A DNA stretch of 64,000 bases from Tubiluchus corallicola. Lineage: Eukaryota; Priapulida; Priapulimorpha; Priapulimorphida; Tubiluchidae. The translations under genes were made by a program, and so were the position numbers. This document shows positions 25,601 to 32,977 of this stretch, in pieces (position 1 is the first letter of the stretch; every line of letters begins with the position of its first letter). The notes under the pieces are model-generated. The model was not told the DNA's origin and did no database searches. It saw only the letters and a list, made by a program, of their open reading frames with translations. The stretch is from assembly GCA_030141605.1 (NCBI GenBank), contig JAQGDQ010000505.1:32615-96614 (forward strand), written 5' to 3'.

Positions 25601-25757
25601 TAGCCTCAACTGTTCCATGTGAAGCGACATTGAACGTTCCCCGGGCAAGATAATCACCAGGTAGTTTCAATACACCTGAAGTAGTCTTTCCGCTGATTAC
25701 AAACAATAACAACAGCAAAAACTGTTTACAGATAGTACGGGAGTATTTACGCAACAT
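1..25757 (-). CDS. Laminin alpha chain (alpha1/2-like), 5' 26 exons, runs off left edge
   Basis: Basement-membrane chain of a laminin heterotrimer, secreted. Joined exons (minus strand, high to low): 25757-25536, 23652-23515, 22989-22753, 21663-21598, 20190-20089, 19315-19117, 17877-17579, 17338-17245, 16101-15964, 15313-15158, 15065-14920, 14160-14113, 12501-12391, 11372-11270, 11038-10855, 8318-8153, 6049-5957, 4550-4378, 4167-4035, 3846-3762, 3291-2380, 2119-2021, 1876-1668, 1402-1306, 901-714, 59-1. Phases agree at every junction, giving about 1485 residues before the edge. Order: signal peptide (1-27), LN domain (about 30-255), four LE domains (about 268-550), coiled coil from 551, broken by an acidic insert (965-1268). 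The LN motifs ANSPKPKTW, ISLINGRPSS and YYYSIREIEIGGRCIC, and the CENNACGINCGGCC LE1, resemble vertebrate alpha1/alpha2 chains from memory. Known alpha1/2 chains have many more LE domains and L4 modules before the coil; here they are absent. C-terminal LG domains, if any, lie outside. The family call is firm; individual weak splice sites are less so. Confidence 0.93.
714..901 (-). CDS. Laminin alpha exon 25: coiled coil
   Basis: Residues 1404-1466: SRLSENSRKVSNLLSRVDQK and KEKLDARLLNLRAAVKAAYA, a clear heptad-type coil. Two acceptors fit the phase, at 901 (gttcttcag) and 874 (atatttcag); the longer form is given. Strong donor gtaagc. Confidence 0.82.
1306..1402 (-). CDS. Laminin alpha exon 24: coiled coil
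   Basis: Residues 1372-1403: VSNERAACNRTALIVEQEAI and RANLIKRIKIK. It is needed to bring the phase from 0 to 1 before exon 25. The acceptor (tctattacaag) is acceptable, the donor gtattt moderate. Confidence 0.72.
1668..1876 (-). CDS. Laminin alpha exon 23: coiled coil
   Basis: Residues 1302-1371, with GKHVLPILIETIGQNFTIV and LKAIEARGITQVKEAAYLEE. Phase 1 in, 0 out; consensus donor gtaagc. Confidence 0.84.
2021..2119 (-). CDS. Laminin alpha exon 22: coiled coil
   Basis: Residues 1269-1301: QMNLLIMTANNSSIALEKRA and SRKIIDFVK. Contains an N-glycosylation sequon (NNSS). Phase 1 in and out; donor gtgagc. Confidence 0.82.
2380..3291 (-). CDS. Laminin alpha exon 21: 304-residue acidic Ser/Thr/Pro-rich insert
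   Basis: Residues 965-1268, one 912-nt exon. The first two thirds are rich in Ser, Thr, Asp and Glu (starts EDNATTESTTELKTTEL), followed by a proline stretch (PPIIPGPPPELPEKE), two close-set cysteine motifs (PCKCNS, HCECGD) and a very acidic block, DDDDDFIDFGSGDDFDD, that contains a glycosaminoglycan-attachment-like GSG. The last ~60 residues are helical again. Nothing like it is known to me in a laminin coiled coil. The frame is open throughout, phases match on both sides (1 in, 1 out) and the donor is gtaagc. Confidence 0.88.
3592..3614. repeat. (TA)n microsatellite
   Basis: Short TA repeat in the laminin intron between exons 21 and 20. Confidence 0.8.
3762..3846 (-). CDS. Laminin alpha exon 20: furin-like site and Trp-rich segment
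   Basis: Residues 937-964. FCAKAAVLDHSPRIKRGAF contains RIKR, a proprotein-convertase type site, followed by PVWDWLWGG. It marks the abrupt end of the first coiled-coil block. Phase 0 in, 1 out; donor gtaaag. Confidence 0.8.
4035..4167 (-). CDS. Laminin alpha exon 19: coiled coil
   Basis: Residues 892-936: SSLTCESTTDVMTRIIERRW and VDVYNAMHRAFLSVKRVRDY. Phase 2 in, 0 out. Confidence 0.82.
4378..4550 (-). CDS. Laminin alpha exon 18: coiled coil
   Basis: Residues 835-891: LAVAFTEMKLFKKVLHEEI, ending RSLSQQRESLKNLQ. Long polypyrimidine acceptor; phase 0 in, 2 out; the donor gtttgt is weak. Confidence 0.82.
4573..5739. repeat. 46-bp minisatellite, about 25 copies
   Basis: Tandem array of a 46-bp unit containing GCTGACGATGATACAACTAA and ending in CAGAAGTAAGATTCAT. 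Copies differ at a few positions, and runs of the same variants recur in order (the block around 4690-4870 is echoed at 5000-5100 and 5310-5440), which suggests higher-order duplication. It lies wholly inside the laminin intron between exons 18 and 17. Confidence 0.95.
5957..6049 (-). CDS. Laminin alpha exon 17: coiled coil
   Basis: Residues 804-834: DNLKILGTIRGYEKMYFRAK and a further helical stretch. Phase 0 in and out; donor gtaagg. The intron after it holds the 46-bp minisatellite. Confidence 0.8.
6050..8152. other. Laminin intron between exons 17 and 16
   Basis: About 2.1 kb, AT-rich. Apart from the LINE remnant and a short (AAT)n at 7783-7800 I see nothing supportable. Confidence 0.6.
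6840..7260 (+). mobile_element. Degenerate LINE reverse-transcriptase fragment
   Basis: The plus strand encodes, with frameshifts and stops, LVERLIEKQLTKFFQE, AQEGFIPGWNSVRYLLRLI and CCTFERAFDSKWYEVQLYKL. These correspond to the N-terminal fingers and the first palm motif (FxxAFDxxxxxxLLxKL) of non-LTR reverse transcriptases. The copy is dead. It sits in the laminin intron between exons 17 and 16, antisense to the gene. Confidence 0.75.
8153..8318 (-). CDS. Laminin alpha exon 16: coiled coil with a Cys-Cys pair
   Basis: Residues 748-803. Begins GCCKPMDTK, then LLRVNEALAHLQLYSMKAW and EVQETRRSVF. The vicinal cysteines could form an interchain disulfide, an inference only. Phase 2 in, 0 out; donor gtaagc. 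Confidence 0.82.
9354..9554 (-). CDS. Candidate first exon of an unrecognised nested gene
   Basis: Minus-strand ATG followed by 67 open codons ending at a strong donor (AAGAAT/gtatgt). The product begins MGDFQEDDGCDSLISRLE and is helical (LETMRATLARMLTNI). The segment is locally CpG-rich, and CCGGAAG, an ETS-type promoter motif, sits just upstream of the ATG. It cannot be a laminin exon: its phase does not fit between exons 15 and 16. I found no second exon, so it may be a chance frame. Confidence 0.28.
10534..10672. repeat. (CT)n microsatellite
   Basis: Nearly pure CT tract from about 10571 to 10640 with impure flanks, in a laminin intron. The Ser-Leu and Arg-Glu open frames across it are artefacts of the repeat. 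Confidence 0.95.
10855..11038 (-). CDS. Laminin alpha exon 15: coiled coil
   Basis: Residues 687-747. Includes VRSVVSDFYSVLSRRKNF and HFAKEILDDVERRKF, amphipathic helix. Phase 1 in, 2 out; donor gtaagg. Confidence 0.83.
11270..11372 (-). CDS. Laminin alpha exon 14: coiled coil
   Basis: Residues 653-686, KIKDYEKLEEERKHYY and following; helical. The acceptor was taken at cttgtaag because that keeps the incoming phase 0. Consensus donor gtgagt, phase 1 out. Confidence 0.8.
11578..12210 (-). mobile_element. TIR element family 1, copy A
   Basis: About 630 bp bounded by inverted termini (GCTTGCATAACAAAATC at the left; GGTTTGCAAGCACAC at the right). Orientation is opposite to copy B. It is in the laminin intron between exons 14 and 13. 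Internal sequence matches copies B-D, including the stretch encoding the CRLC motif, here broken. Confidence 0.85.
12391..12501 (-). CDS. Laminin alpha exon 13: coiled coil
   Basis: Residues 616-652, from VKRDTGTEEVSRMLL to GIEQRAEI; charged and helical. Phase 0 in and out; donor gtgagt. Confidence 0.8.
13108..13754 (+). mobile_element. TIR element family 1, copy B
   Basis: 647 bp, the best preserved copy. Termini GTGTGCTTGCATAACAAAAC and its inverse, flanked by ATAT on both sides, compatible with a TA-type target duplication (Tc1/mariner-like, inferred). The minus strand holds a 72-codon frame with MKLRCRLCSEEHNLEKIVVK. It lies in the laminin intron between exons 13 and 12. Confidence 0.88.
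14113..14160 (-). CDS. Laminin alpha exon 12: 16-residue candidate cassette exon
   Basis: Residues 600-615, AIIVGVLPGRNARRKA. It has a good acceptor (gagacag) and a strong donor (gtatgt), and keeps frame (phase 0 to 0). The Gly/Pro content is unlike coiled coil and the exon could be skipped without a frameshift. It may be alternatively spliced or spurious. Confidence 0.5.
14920..15065 (-). CDS. Laminin alpha exon 11: start of coiled-coil domain II
   Basis: Residues 551-599. ECTSCEESLLGDLDVL resembles the CxxC-x3-LLxDL motif that opens the long-arm coiled coil of laminin alpha chains. It follows LE4 directly, so the rest of the usual alpha short arm is missing. Donor gtatat, phase 0. Confidence 0.87.
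15158..15313 (-). CDS. Laminin alpha exon 10: LE4
   Basis: Residues 499-550. CGCDPEGSLGKSC, GHCDC, GRRCDYC and a closing VEC give a complete fourth LE domain. Consensus donor gtaagt, phase 1. Confidence 0.92.
15964..16101 (-). CDS. Laminin alpha exon 9: LE3
   Basis: Residues 453-498. A complete eight-cysteine LE domain: CDCDLDGSSSHIC, GGQCPC, GRRCDRC, GYWNFPNC. Phase 1 in and out; donor CTAT/gtatga. Confidence 0.92.
16734..17107. mobile_element. hAT-like MITE
   Basis: 374 bp with inverted ends CAGGGCCGGATTAT and ATAATCCGGCCCTG. The flanks GCCAGGAG and GCTCGGAG form an imperfect 8-bp duplication (6 of 8), the size hAT transposases make. No coding capacity. It is in the laminin intron between exons 9 and 8. 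Confidence 0.85.
17245..17338 (-). CDS. Laminin alpha exon 8: second half of LE2
   Basis: Residues 422-452. DNTVGPHCEACAEGYYRP is the typical NTxGxxCExCxxGYYRP end of an alpha-chain LE domain. Codon phase with exon 9 selects the donor ACGTCAA/gtattt over two nearer GT sites, which would break the frame. That donor is weak, so the last few residues are uncertain. Confidence 0.82.
17579..17877 (-). CDS. Laminin alpha exon 7: first half of LE2 with a Ser/Thr-rich insertion
   Basis: Residues 322-421. The exon opens with CNCNNHSMEC (LE cysteines 1-3) and closes with GVCLKC (cysteines 4-5). In between are 84 residues instead of the roughly two dozen expected. The extra stretch is Ser/Thr-rich and contains two 28-residue repeats starting WSSVETMSSS and WSSTVTTSSS (17636-17803), then an acidic DPDDGDDNDTG linker. 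It is probably a disordered, O-glycosylated loop; the fold around it should survive because all LE cysteines are present. Confidence 0.88.
18384..19020 (-). mobile_element. TIR element family 1, copy C
   Basis: 637 bp, termini GTGTGCTCGCATAGC and GCAAGCACAC. The plus strand reads [20 protein letters not shown], parallel to copy B. In the laminin intron between exons 7 and 6. Confidence 0.87.
19117..19315 (-). CDS. Laminin alpha exon 6: LN/LE junction and LE1
   Basis: Residues 256-321. YYYSIREIEIGGRC is the standard LN-to-LE transition. LE1 has CICNGHGKDC, then QCVC, NACGINCGGCC and a last Cys at FQCS: eight canonical cysteines plus the two extra ones seen in first LE domains of alpha chains. 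Phase 1 out; the donor is chosen as TCAG/gttcca. Confidence 0.9.
19719..20022 (+). mobile_element. MITE family 2, copy 1
   Basis: About 300 bp starting GGTCAAAGGTTAAATG and ending near CACTTAAGCTTTGATC. The body matches 51843-52142 in reverse orientation, for example TAACAGTTTTAACAGCTAG and GTCACGTGAC. It is in the laminin intron between exons 6 and 5. Confidence 0.75.
20089..20190 (-). CDS. Laminin alpha exon 5: end of LN domain
   Basis: Residues 222-255. ATNVRFRFHELHTLGGDKIG matches the (Y/N)IR.(R)F..(L/I)(R/H)TL block ending LN domains, followed by DPRE-like PREASD. Phase 0 in and out; donor gtgaga. Confidence 0.92.
20705..21225 (+). repeat. Dispersed repeat, left copy
   Basis: Shares blocks with 21755-22290: AAAATATTGAAAACTACAA, AAATCAAAGCTTACATTAAA, a CACGGCTCAG/CGTGGCTCAG segment, and TAACTCTGTT-type and TTAATTAA blocks. 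Identity is moderate with small indels. The two copies flank laminin exon 4. Confidence 0.7.
21598..21663 (-). CDS. Laminin alpha exon 4: LN domain
   Basis: Residues 200-221, a 66-nt exon. IIISLINGRPSS is nearly the IHISLINGRPSA block of laminin alpha2. Phase 0 at both ends; acceptor tttacag, donor gtaaac. The introns on each side hold diverged copies of one repeat. Confidence 0.92.
21755..22290 (+). repeat. Dispersed repeat, right copy
   Basis: Direct repeat partner of 20705-21225, in the intron upstream of laminin exon 4. No coding capacity is visible; it is either a segmental duplication or two insertions of one transposon. Confidence 0.7.
22753..22989 (-). CDS. Laminin alpha exon 3: LN domain core
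   Basis: Residues 121-199. Opens AFYVAYIKISMANSPKPKTW and continues with VLEKSVDHGRTYSSWQYF and the DVLCTTQFSSI segment, corresponding to the ANSPRP..W.LERS..WQY and ICT.FYS.I blocks of laminin alpha LN domains. Phase 0 in and out. Confidence 0.94.
23515..23652 (-). CDS. Laminin alpha exon 2: LN domain
   Basis: Residues 75-120. Contains KCGICDSN and NIVDGTNNWWQS, the hallmark C-x2-C and DG-x3-WWQS motifs of laminin N-terminal domains, then EVNITFNLNQ. Phase 0 at both ends; donor gtatgt. Confidence 0.93.
24030..24772 (+). mobile_element. LINE 3' fragment (reverse-transcriptase C-terminus)
   Basis: Two plus-strand frames separated by a shift. The first reads KKKVLDSALLAGVFYNVETW, like the ALLYGxExW region of LINE reverse transcriptases. 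The second (24304-24771) includes RIAFTRLRLQSHNLRTEARR and a zinc-type tail, HRLCDSGAIQTEIHIISECP. It is a decayed copy in the laminin intron between exons 2 and 1. Confidence 0.8.
25536..25757 (-). CDS. Laminin alpha exon 1: start codon, signal peptide, LN start
   Basis: Residues 1-74. The start ATG was chosen because MLRKYSRTICKQ is followed at once by a run of leucines (QFLLLLLFVISG), a clear signal peptide with a purine at -3. An in-frame ATG upstream at 25841 would bury this signal. The LN domain then begins, with ATSTCG and EQYCLM matching the first LN cysteines. Donor gtacgt, phase 0. Confidence 0.88.
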
Positions 25758-28440
25758 CACAGCAAACCGTAATGTATAACTGTAACTTGAAAGGGCTGCT
25801 CGGTCAGTAGACCTGACCCAATACAGCAGATTGATTTTCAAAAAAAGAAGCCATTTATCAAGGTCAAGAAATTAAGCAGGTGAACATTTTGAGAGAAAAT
25901 TTATCCTCTGAAAAACTATTAGCTCTAAATTTAAGAACACCTAGAATAAAAATAATATAAAAATTCAAATTATTCAACGAGTAGTAATATTTTTTCTAAG
26001 ACGTCTAATTAGTTTATAAATTGGAAATGCATTACAGCTATATATTATATATAACTTACCAATAACATTTCAAGCGTTATAAGATTAAATGGTTCCGAAA
26101 TCGGCAAATTCGCCATCCATTAGGTACGGATGTAGCTCTGTACATGTATTGGCAATCCACCAAAAATGACACTGATTCTCCTAACGCCTTTTCTCACTTT
26201 TCACACACTTCTGTTCACACTGAGCCAGTTTTTGACCTGCCCTGCGCATTCTGAGTGATGACCTTCGAATCATATCTGAACTTGATCACAATCCGACGTT
26301 TTCTTCAATTTCATGGTACTTATTTGATATAACTTTTAAGTTAAAGTCTTCGACTTCAAGTAAGTTTCGCCATAGTGAAGGTTCTATGATTAGAATTCGA
26401 TATTGTTTATGAAGAATTATTTTCCAATTTTAATGTCTTAAATTTTACGTTTCTTATGAATTTTAAATGTATTTCACTGTTCAAGGTGCTGAGATTTTAA
26501 ATGATATAGTGCGCTATGTAAATAAATTTTACATAACATTACATTATAAAGGTTAATTTTTGACGGAAAAAGATTTCAAACGTGTCCGACTTACAATGCG
26601 CGTGGGTTGAAAACTGAAAATGTCCATAAGTCCACAGTAAATGCAATACGATACAGTATATTTCTGATTTGCAATTTTAAATAATACGATACAGTATATT
26701 TCTGATTTCAATTTTAAATAATACTAAGTCTTTGTGACAAACAGGTACCTTTATAGCCACCATCATATCATCTGGGTTACTAGTTAAAACATAGGTTAAA
26801 ACATGTGTTACTGATGGTATCTGATATCTTGCTTAGCTAATCTGTCAGCATTCGTTTGGCTGTATAGGCGCATTGTAGCCTGAGTAATAAGAATCTTTAA
26901 AAAATGTAAAAAATCCAAATCTGCTCCCATTCACCAGAAAGTAAATGCGTTCCGAGTCTGGACCATGTCCTTGCCGTACGCCAAGTATCAATTTCCTACA
27001 TTACTCCACAACCAAGAAAACGTGGCAACAAACGGACAGACAGAAGGACGGACAGTAAGACAGAAACGATAATTCTACAGTTGTCCACTTCACAGGGGTG
27101 ATTATAATAGCCTTGCTACCTGAATAGTGTACTGCGCGGTGAGGCATGGGTTGCAAAATAAAAATTTATTTATTATAAACCCCTTGCCTTTAAAATAAAA
27201 AAGTCACGAAAGTTTGGGCCAAAATCGCAAAAGCGTTTTAAAATGAGATACCTCGATCTATAAAATGAGCTGAGATCATCACATTCACGTTACTTCTGCA
27301 GACATTGGGCAGGCAGAATTCTATAACAAAAGAACTCTGCCCTCAAGACAGGTAAACCCAGCAGTAATCCAGCTAAAAAACTAGACATTGCTAAGCCAGT
27401 GGCTTGTCAGCACCTCTTCCGACTAAAATAAGTGAACACACTTGTGAAGTCACATTGCTGATAAATAAGGAATAAATAACAGTGGAAGCCATTAGAAAGC
27501 AAATCAAAAGCTCATAGAAATAGTTCATATATTGATTCTGGGAAGAGATAAATGTTTTTTATTCATGTGCTCAAGCAAATAACGTTTCAAAGGGTCAGAT
27601 TCAGTGAGCCAGTGAGTGACCAGTCATATATAATCTATAAAAGACGCGAGCATATTATACTGCATGTGTTTGACCAACGGTTACTTTACATCGATAAAGG
27701 TAACATAATCCCTACTCGTGATAGTGGCGGATATCCAGCTACCCGATAAAACACATAATATATATTGAACTGTTTATTCTACTTAGCGAACAAAAACAAA
27801 TAATCCAGCCTGCTTCACAGGAAGCATAATTAATTATACAATAATCATCCATTCAAGATACGGTAACATCGCGGCTGCCGTCCCACGCTACAGCTGAAAA
27901 TACGATCGAAAACATTAGTTCAGAGACGTACTTTAAATGTCAAGTACGTAATTCTTGTATAAAGTTGCTAGTAGTATCTGCTACGACGGTGCAAGTTGCT
28001 GCAAGGTAGTATTTCAGGAGCCGCTGTGGGCCAGAAGAAATCATAAAAAATCAGAGAGCCCAGTTTAAATGTCACAGTTGAACATACCACATCAGCTTAC
28101 CATTATGTAAATGTATATAAATTAATATATATATATATAACTAGCAAAGGCCCCGCAAAAAATTGCTGATAAATACACTTGTATATAATCAAAAATACGC
28201 GAACATCCTACATATTCCTCATTTATAACGCAAAGCCAGCAGCAGCAGCTTTTACTGAATTAAAGTTATAAGGTTATAGACAGAGTGTAATGGATGACGT
28301 CAGAACAATGGCTTGCGTCAGCAGTTTTCCATGCGAAAATTGCCTAAAATAGAACATCAAATCAACTCGTCGGCACTGCTCTTGGTGGACGTGTACTAAA
28401 ATATAGCCCACATCATGGCGTAGCCCTGTTCTTTCTCTTT
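25758..28440. other. Upstream region of the laminin gene
   Basis: Intergenic. It should hold the laminin promoter, but I see no convincing TATA box. Content: a short direct duplication (ATACGATACAGTATATTTCTG twice, about 26650-26710) and a dispersed repeat at 27300-27410. Confidence 0.45.
27300..27410 (+). repeat. Dispersed repeat, copy 1
   Basis: GACATTGGGCAGGCAGAA, then CTCAAGACAG, CAGTAATCCAGC and AAACTAGACATTGCTA recur in order at 41893-41980. Confidence 0.75.
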
Positions 28441-28690
28441 CTAAAGAGCCATATATCTCCTTTCGAGAGTTCCAACAGGCGCCGCTAGAACGTTTTTTCT
28501 ACAGGCCGTTTGACCAAAATTTTTAAAAAATCGCGAGTTGAGTCAGAAAAAACGTCCGTTACGGGGCGCCGTGGTCGTCTCGCGAATTATAAATAGGCCT
28601 ACTACACCCACCGCTGAACGGGCTATCTATTCATAGCCAGCTCCACCCATGTGGCCCATTCCCGTTCTGCAGAAATAAGAGGTATAAGTT
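28440..28690 (+). promoter_or_regulatory. Possible promoter with TATA box, plus strand
   Basis: A locally CpG-rich patch in AT-rich surroundings. TATAAATAG at 28588 is followed about 90 bases on by a donor-like AAGAG/GTATAAG (28680). It could supply a spliced 5' leader to the exon at 32978. That link is inference. Confidence 0.25.
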
Positions 28691-29880
28691 TTTAAGCCCA
28701 TACCAGCGAAATTAATATATACGATTTATATAAAATTAGTAGTAAAGTCGGTAAACTTTCCCTGTTTGCACTAATCCCCTGCTCTTACACATACGTCACC
28801 TTACGCACGCGTTACACATCGTCAATAACAATTATGAACTTGTTGAAAGTTTAATTAGACGCAAACAAGAAACACATGCAGTCAGAAGTCACGTGATGTG
28901 CCATATGGTGCAGAAAATAATTAACGCCTGCAGCAGGTAAGACCTCATGAAAGAGCAGCCTAGACATCTAGTTTATTAAATCATATTGCCTGCAGAGTCA
29001 GACATTTCGTTTATTAAATTATAAGTAACGTAGTGCAATACCGACGCAAAGACTTAGTGAATGTGTTCGTGTGAAAAGCAGCCGCTTTTTCTGCTCATTG
29101 ATTCTGTATTATGTGGAATTTTAGCTGCAGTAAGTATTGTGGTAGACAAGAGACGGTATATAATCACATTAGAGCCATTTGAAAAATTACAACGTAAATT
29201 CATTAGCACATTTTTTTTGGTGTCGGTTAATTTGCTACTGTTTCTTGCTTTAATTTCAAATTTAAAAATAGTACAAGCTTCGTGACGTAGCCTATGTTTA
29301 CGTACAAATCTAAGAACAAACTGCTTCAAAATTTTTACGTAATGCAATTTTTGATATTATTAAAAAATTAATTTCTGCAGAGCTTCTACAGCTTCACAAT
29401 TTATTACATTCTCAGGACACATTGCCTCATAACATTAAATGTGTAGCAAATTTCCATAGATTAAAAAATAAACATCACAGTTATATAATTTAAATTCAGA
29501 GTGAATCTAGCTAGCTGGAATGGTATATGAAAATGCCATTAATTTGCTACTCTATTTTGATATAGTGTTGGTGACTGGAAACTTAACCACTCATCATCTA
29601 TTTCAGTCATTCATTTTTGTCACTCATTCTTTGCTTTTCCATTTTCTCTCTTTCCTTCTTTTTTCTTATTTTCAATAGTTTTTTAACCACACTTAGTTTA
29701 CACCTTAGTAGTTAGTAATACACCATTTCACGAAGTAGCAAGTTCACAAACTCTGTCTTCCTTGTGCTCCTCAGTACATAGGCCTACATGTACTTAGGCT
29801 TACTTATTCTGTAATTACACTACACTATTACTGTATCATTGTATTGTTAAAATATTACCTTGTACTGTATGGCTGGTATC

Positions 29881-31061
29881 ACAATAAACAACAAACAAAA
29901 AAGTTTACATATTTCTTTACTAATTTCTTTGGGGATTGTTGTGTATCTCGTCATACACCAACATCATAACCACAACTTCTTTTATAATGCATTCTTGTGT
30001 TTTTGCTCACATAGGCATCAAATCTGTAGTTTTCACAATGTGTTCAAGAAGAAACGGTGCAGTAGAAATATTTTGTTTACATAAGCATCAAATCTGTAGT
30101 TTTCATAATGTATTCAAGAAAAACAGTGCAGTAGAAATGATGAAATGTGCTTGCAAAATTACAATGAAATGTGAATGACTGTTAAGTAATTTAGTAAATG
30201 ATTATACTACACTAGATGCTAAAATTGTGAAGGTACTACGAAAAGCAATGCTGTTATGAAAAACACGTTCAATTTCTACAGAATGGATACTTTGAATAAC
30301 ACTTGTTATTTTGTCAAAAAACGAACTACTGCATTACGACATAAGAATTTAAGAACACGTGTAATTGGATACAATTAACATAAAACTATACTCGGGTGTA
30401 AAATACTACTAATGTTACGTTATGAATGTCACATTTCGACATTGTATTTGCCTATTCATAGATGCTTATCTCTTCATGTTAGCTGCCATCTTTAGTGTAT
30501 AGCACATTTCAGCACATCACCATATTACTACTGCACCGTTTCTTCTTGAACACATTGTGAAAACTACAGATTTGATGCCTACGTTAACACCATATTACTA
30601 CTGCACCGTTTCTTCTGGAACACATTGTGAAAACTACAGATTTGATGCCTACGTGAACACCATATTACTACTGCACCGTTTCTTCTTGAACACATTGTGA
30701 AAACTACAGATTTGATGCCTACGTGAACACCATATTACTACTGCACCGTTTCTTCTGGAACACAATGTGAAAACTACAGATTTGATGCCTACGTGAACAC
30801 CATATTACTACTGCACCATTTCTTCTTGAACACATTGTGAAAACTACAGATTTGATGCCTACGTGAACACCATATTACTACTGCACCATTTCTTCTTGAA
30901 CACATTGTGAAAACTACAAATTTGATCTTACGTAAACAAAAACACAAGGAAGTATTATAAAAGAACTTGTGCTTATGCTATTGGTGTATCACGCGATACA
31001 CAACAATCCCCAAGGACATTAGTAAAGAAATATGTAAATTTTATTGCCTGTTGTTTATTGT
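29881..31061. mobile_element. Fold-back-like element with arms made of 70-bp tandem units
   Basis: The left arm (29881-30140) and right arm (30521-31061) are inverted copies: ACAATAAACAACA...TTTACATATTTCTTTACTA at the left end is mirrored at 31020-31061. Inside the arms, a 70-bp unit containing CTGCACCGTTTCTTCTTGAA and AAACTACAGATTTGATGCC occurs six times in the right arm (starts near 30521, 30591, 30661, 30731, 30801, 30871) and twice, inverted, in the left. The 380-bp centre is unique. No ORF of note. Confidence 0.85.
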
Positions 31062-31199
31062 ACAGAGCATTTATGTCTTACTCTAATTATATCAAAGGAT
31101 TTATGCGAGGTGACTAGAAGGAAAAGTTTAACAAAAACACATTTTTAAACTTACGTATCTCTCAATCCATCACCTAAACAGCACCGGGTATACACTACT

Positions 31200-31620
31200 A
31201 ATATGGCTGATTCGTTAAGTATTAATTTTAGCTGGTTTGTTTTATCTGCACATCACTTGAAAGTTGAAACGGGGAGATGGGTAAGACCCCAGGTATCACA
31301 CCATGGGAGACTGTGTAATATTTGCGAAGATGAAGTGCAAGATGAACAAGATGTAGAGTAATGGAAGGAGTGCGAACAAAATACAATATGACTTTTAATA
31401 GTACAGATGATCTGTTTAATTCAGAGCCAGAAACATGTGCAAAAGTACTTACAGATATACTAAATTTATTCCTATGACAATCTCGCTAGAATACTATTGT
31501 ACAGTATAAACGTAAGGATGTGTGTAGAATGAATATTCATTGTTATTATTATTATTTTGTTGTGAAGTGTTTGCTGGTCTAATGTCAATAAACTACTAGT
31601 ACTACTACTATATCAGTATC
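31200..31620 (+). mobile_element. LINE 3' tail
   Basis: The plus strand reads SAHHLKVETGRWVRP and GRLCNICEDEVQDEQDV, the zinc-knuckle tail common at the C-terminus of LINE reverse transcriptases. A short TACTACTAC tail follows at 31600-31614. Broken and truncated. Confidence 0.7.
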
Positions 31621-32355
31621 TTTCTGATGCACTTATTAAAATAGCATAAAGCAAATGTACTGCTTTCCAGCTAACTTTGAGTTACAGAGATAAATTACTG
31701 CTTTGAATAATTCTAACCAAGACAATTATGCATGTCAAAAATTCTGTACCTTGAGTTATCTTACACTCACCTTGCTTGTTCATCATCAGAAAATATGGCA
31801 AGCAACAAATAACGAGTCTGCAAACTATCAACAAGCTCTACGAGATGTGTATGAGAGAAAAATTTAAAGCATTACATGTGTTAACCGTCAAATTATAATT
31901 AAATTGGCCTTTGCCTTTAGCATGTTAAGGGTGAAAAACACAGTAAGTAGAGTGTGTACTACTACTATACAGTAACATCAATGTGACCTTTGACTTTTCG
32001 ATTCTAAAATGTCATGATATCATCTCTTCTGTCTGATGTGTCGTTGTCCTCAGCCTCTGCATTTATTAAGTCACTGAACTCTAAAATTTTAGAGGATAAC
32101 AATCAGTGACACTAATCTGCTAACTTAAGGTCACAGTTCGCAATATGGTACATAGTTACCATACTCTGAATTCTACTCTTTAAAAAAATTGTAGTGTTAC
32201 TGCGACTTGTCAAAAGTTCTGACCACGTATTTTACAAATAGGCTCTTATCATCTATACACACTTTCTGAGGTTAACCCACGTTTTACTGAATTTCATATT
32301 TCCTCCTCTTCCGTTCCCCATTCAGCAATTATAAGATCCTGCACTTCAACGCAGA

Positions 32356-32661
32356 CGAAAGTCCCATAATCTGATATGTGTTATCAGCTACCAGAAACAA
32401 AATCAGTGCAGTTCAAATGTCAGCTTTCATAGATGATATCATTATATGTCTTTAACATCTTCTGGCATTTCATATTGAATTTACCAAGAAGCCTTTAATG
32501 TCTGCGAAAGTCCCATAATCTGATATGTGTTATCAGCTACCAGAAACAAAATCAGTGCAGTTTAAATGTCAACTTTCAGAGATGATATCATTTTATGTCT
32601 TTAGCATCTTCTGGGGCTTCTGGCATTTCATATTGGATTTGCCAAGAAGCCTTTAATGTCT
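32356..32661 (+). repeat. 149-bp tandem duplication
   Basis: CGAAAGTCCCATAATCTGAT and about 130 bases after it are repeated from 32505 with few changes and one small insertion (TTCTGGGGC). Confidence 0.9.
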
Positions 32662-32977
32662 GCAACGGATCAACAGCAAACAAAGATCTCCAAGTGACCG
32701 AGGCACCTAAACACTAAATACAGAAGAGCTGCAGCAAGTAGATGCACTAAGGAGTAAAACTGTTGTAAAAGCAAATAAGCATTAAATGCGACAATTTGTA
32801 CATTTCATTAAGAAAAACATTTTTAGAAAAATAGCTTCAACACGCAACAAAATTTGTCATGCTTTCAATGTTCACGTTCTACAAAAAAAATCAATACACT
32901 TCAGATAACAACATACAGCATTTGACTGCATACAAGATTATTTATGAAAAGAATATTGACCAATTATTCTCTTGCAG

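Noticed and set aside
29061-29285. Plus-strand 74-codon frame with two hydrophobic segments
   Set aside because: Looks like a small membrane protein, but there is no promoter, splice or homology support; hydrophobic frames are common in AT-rich DNA.
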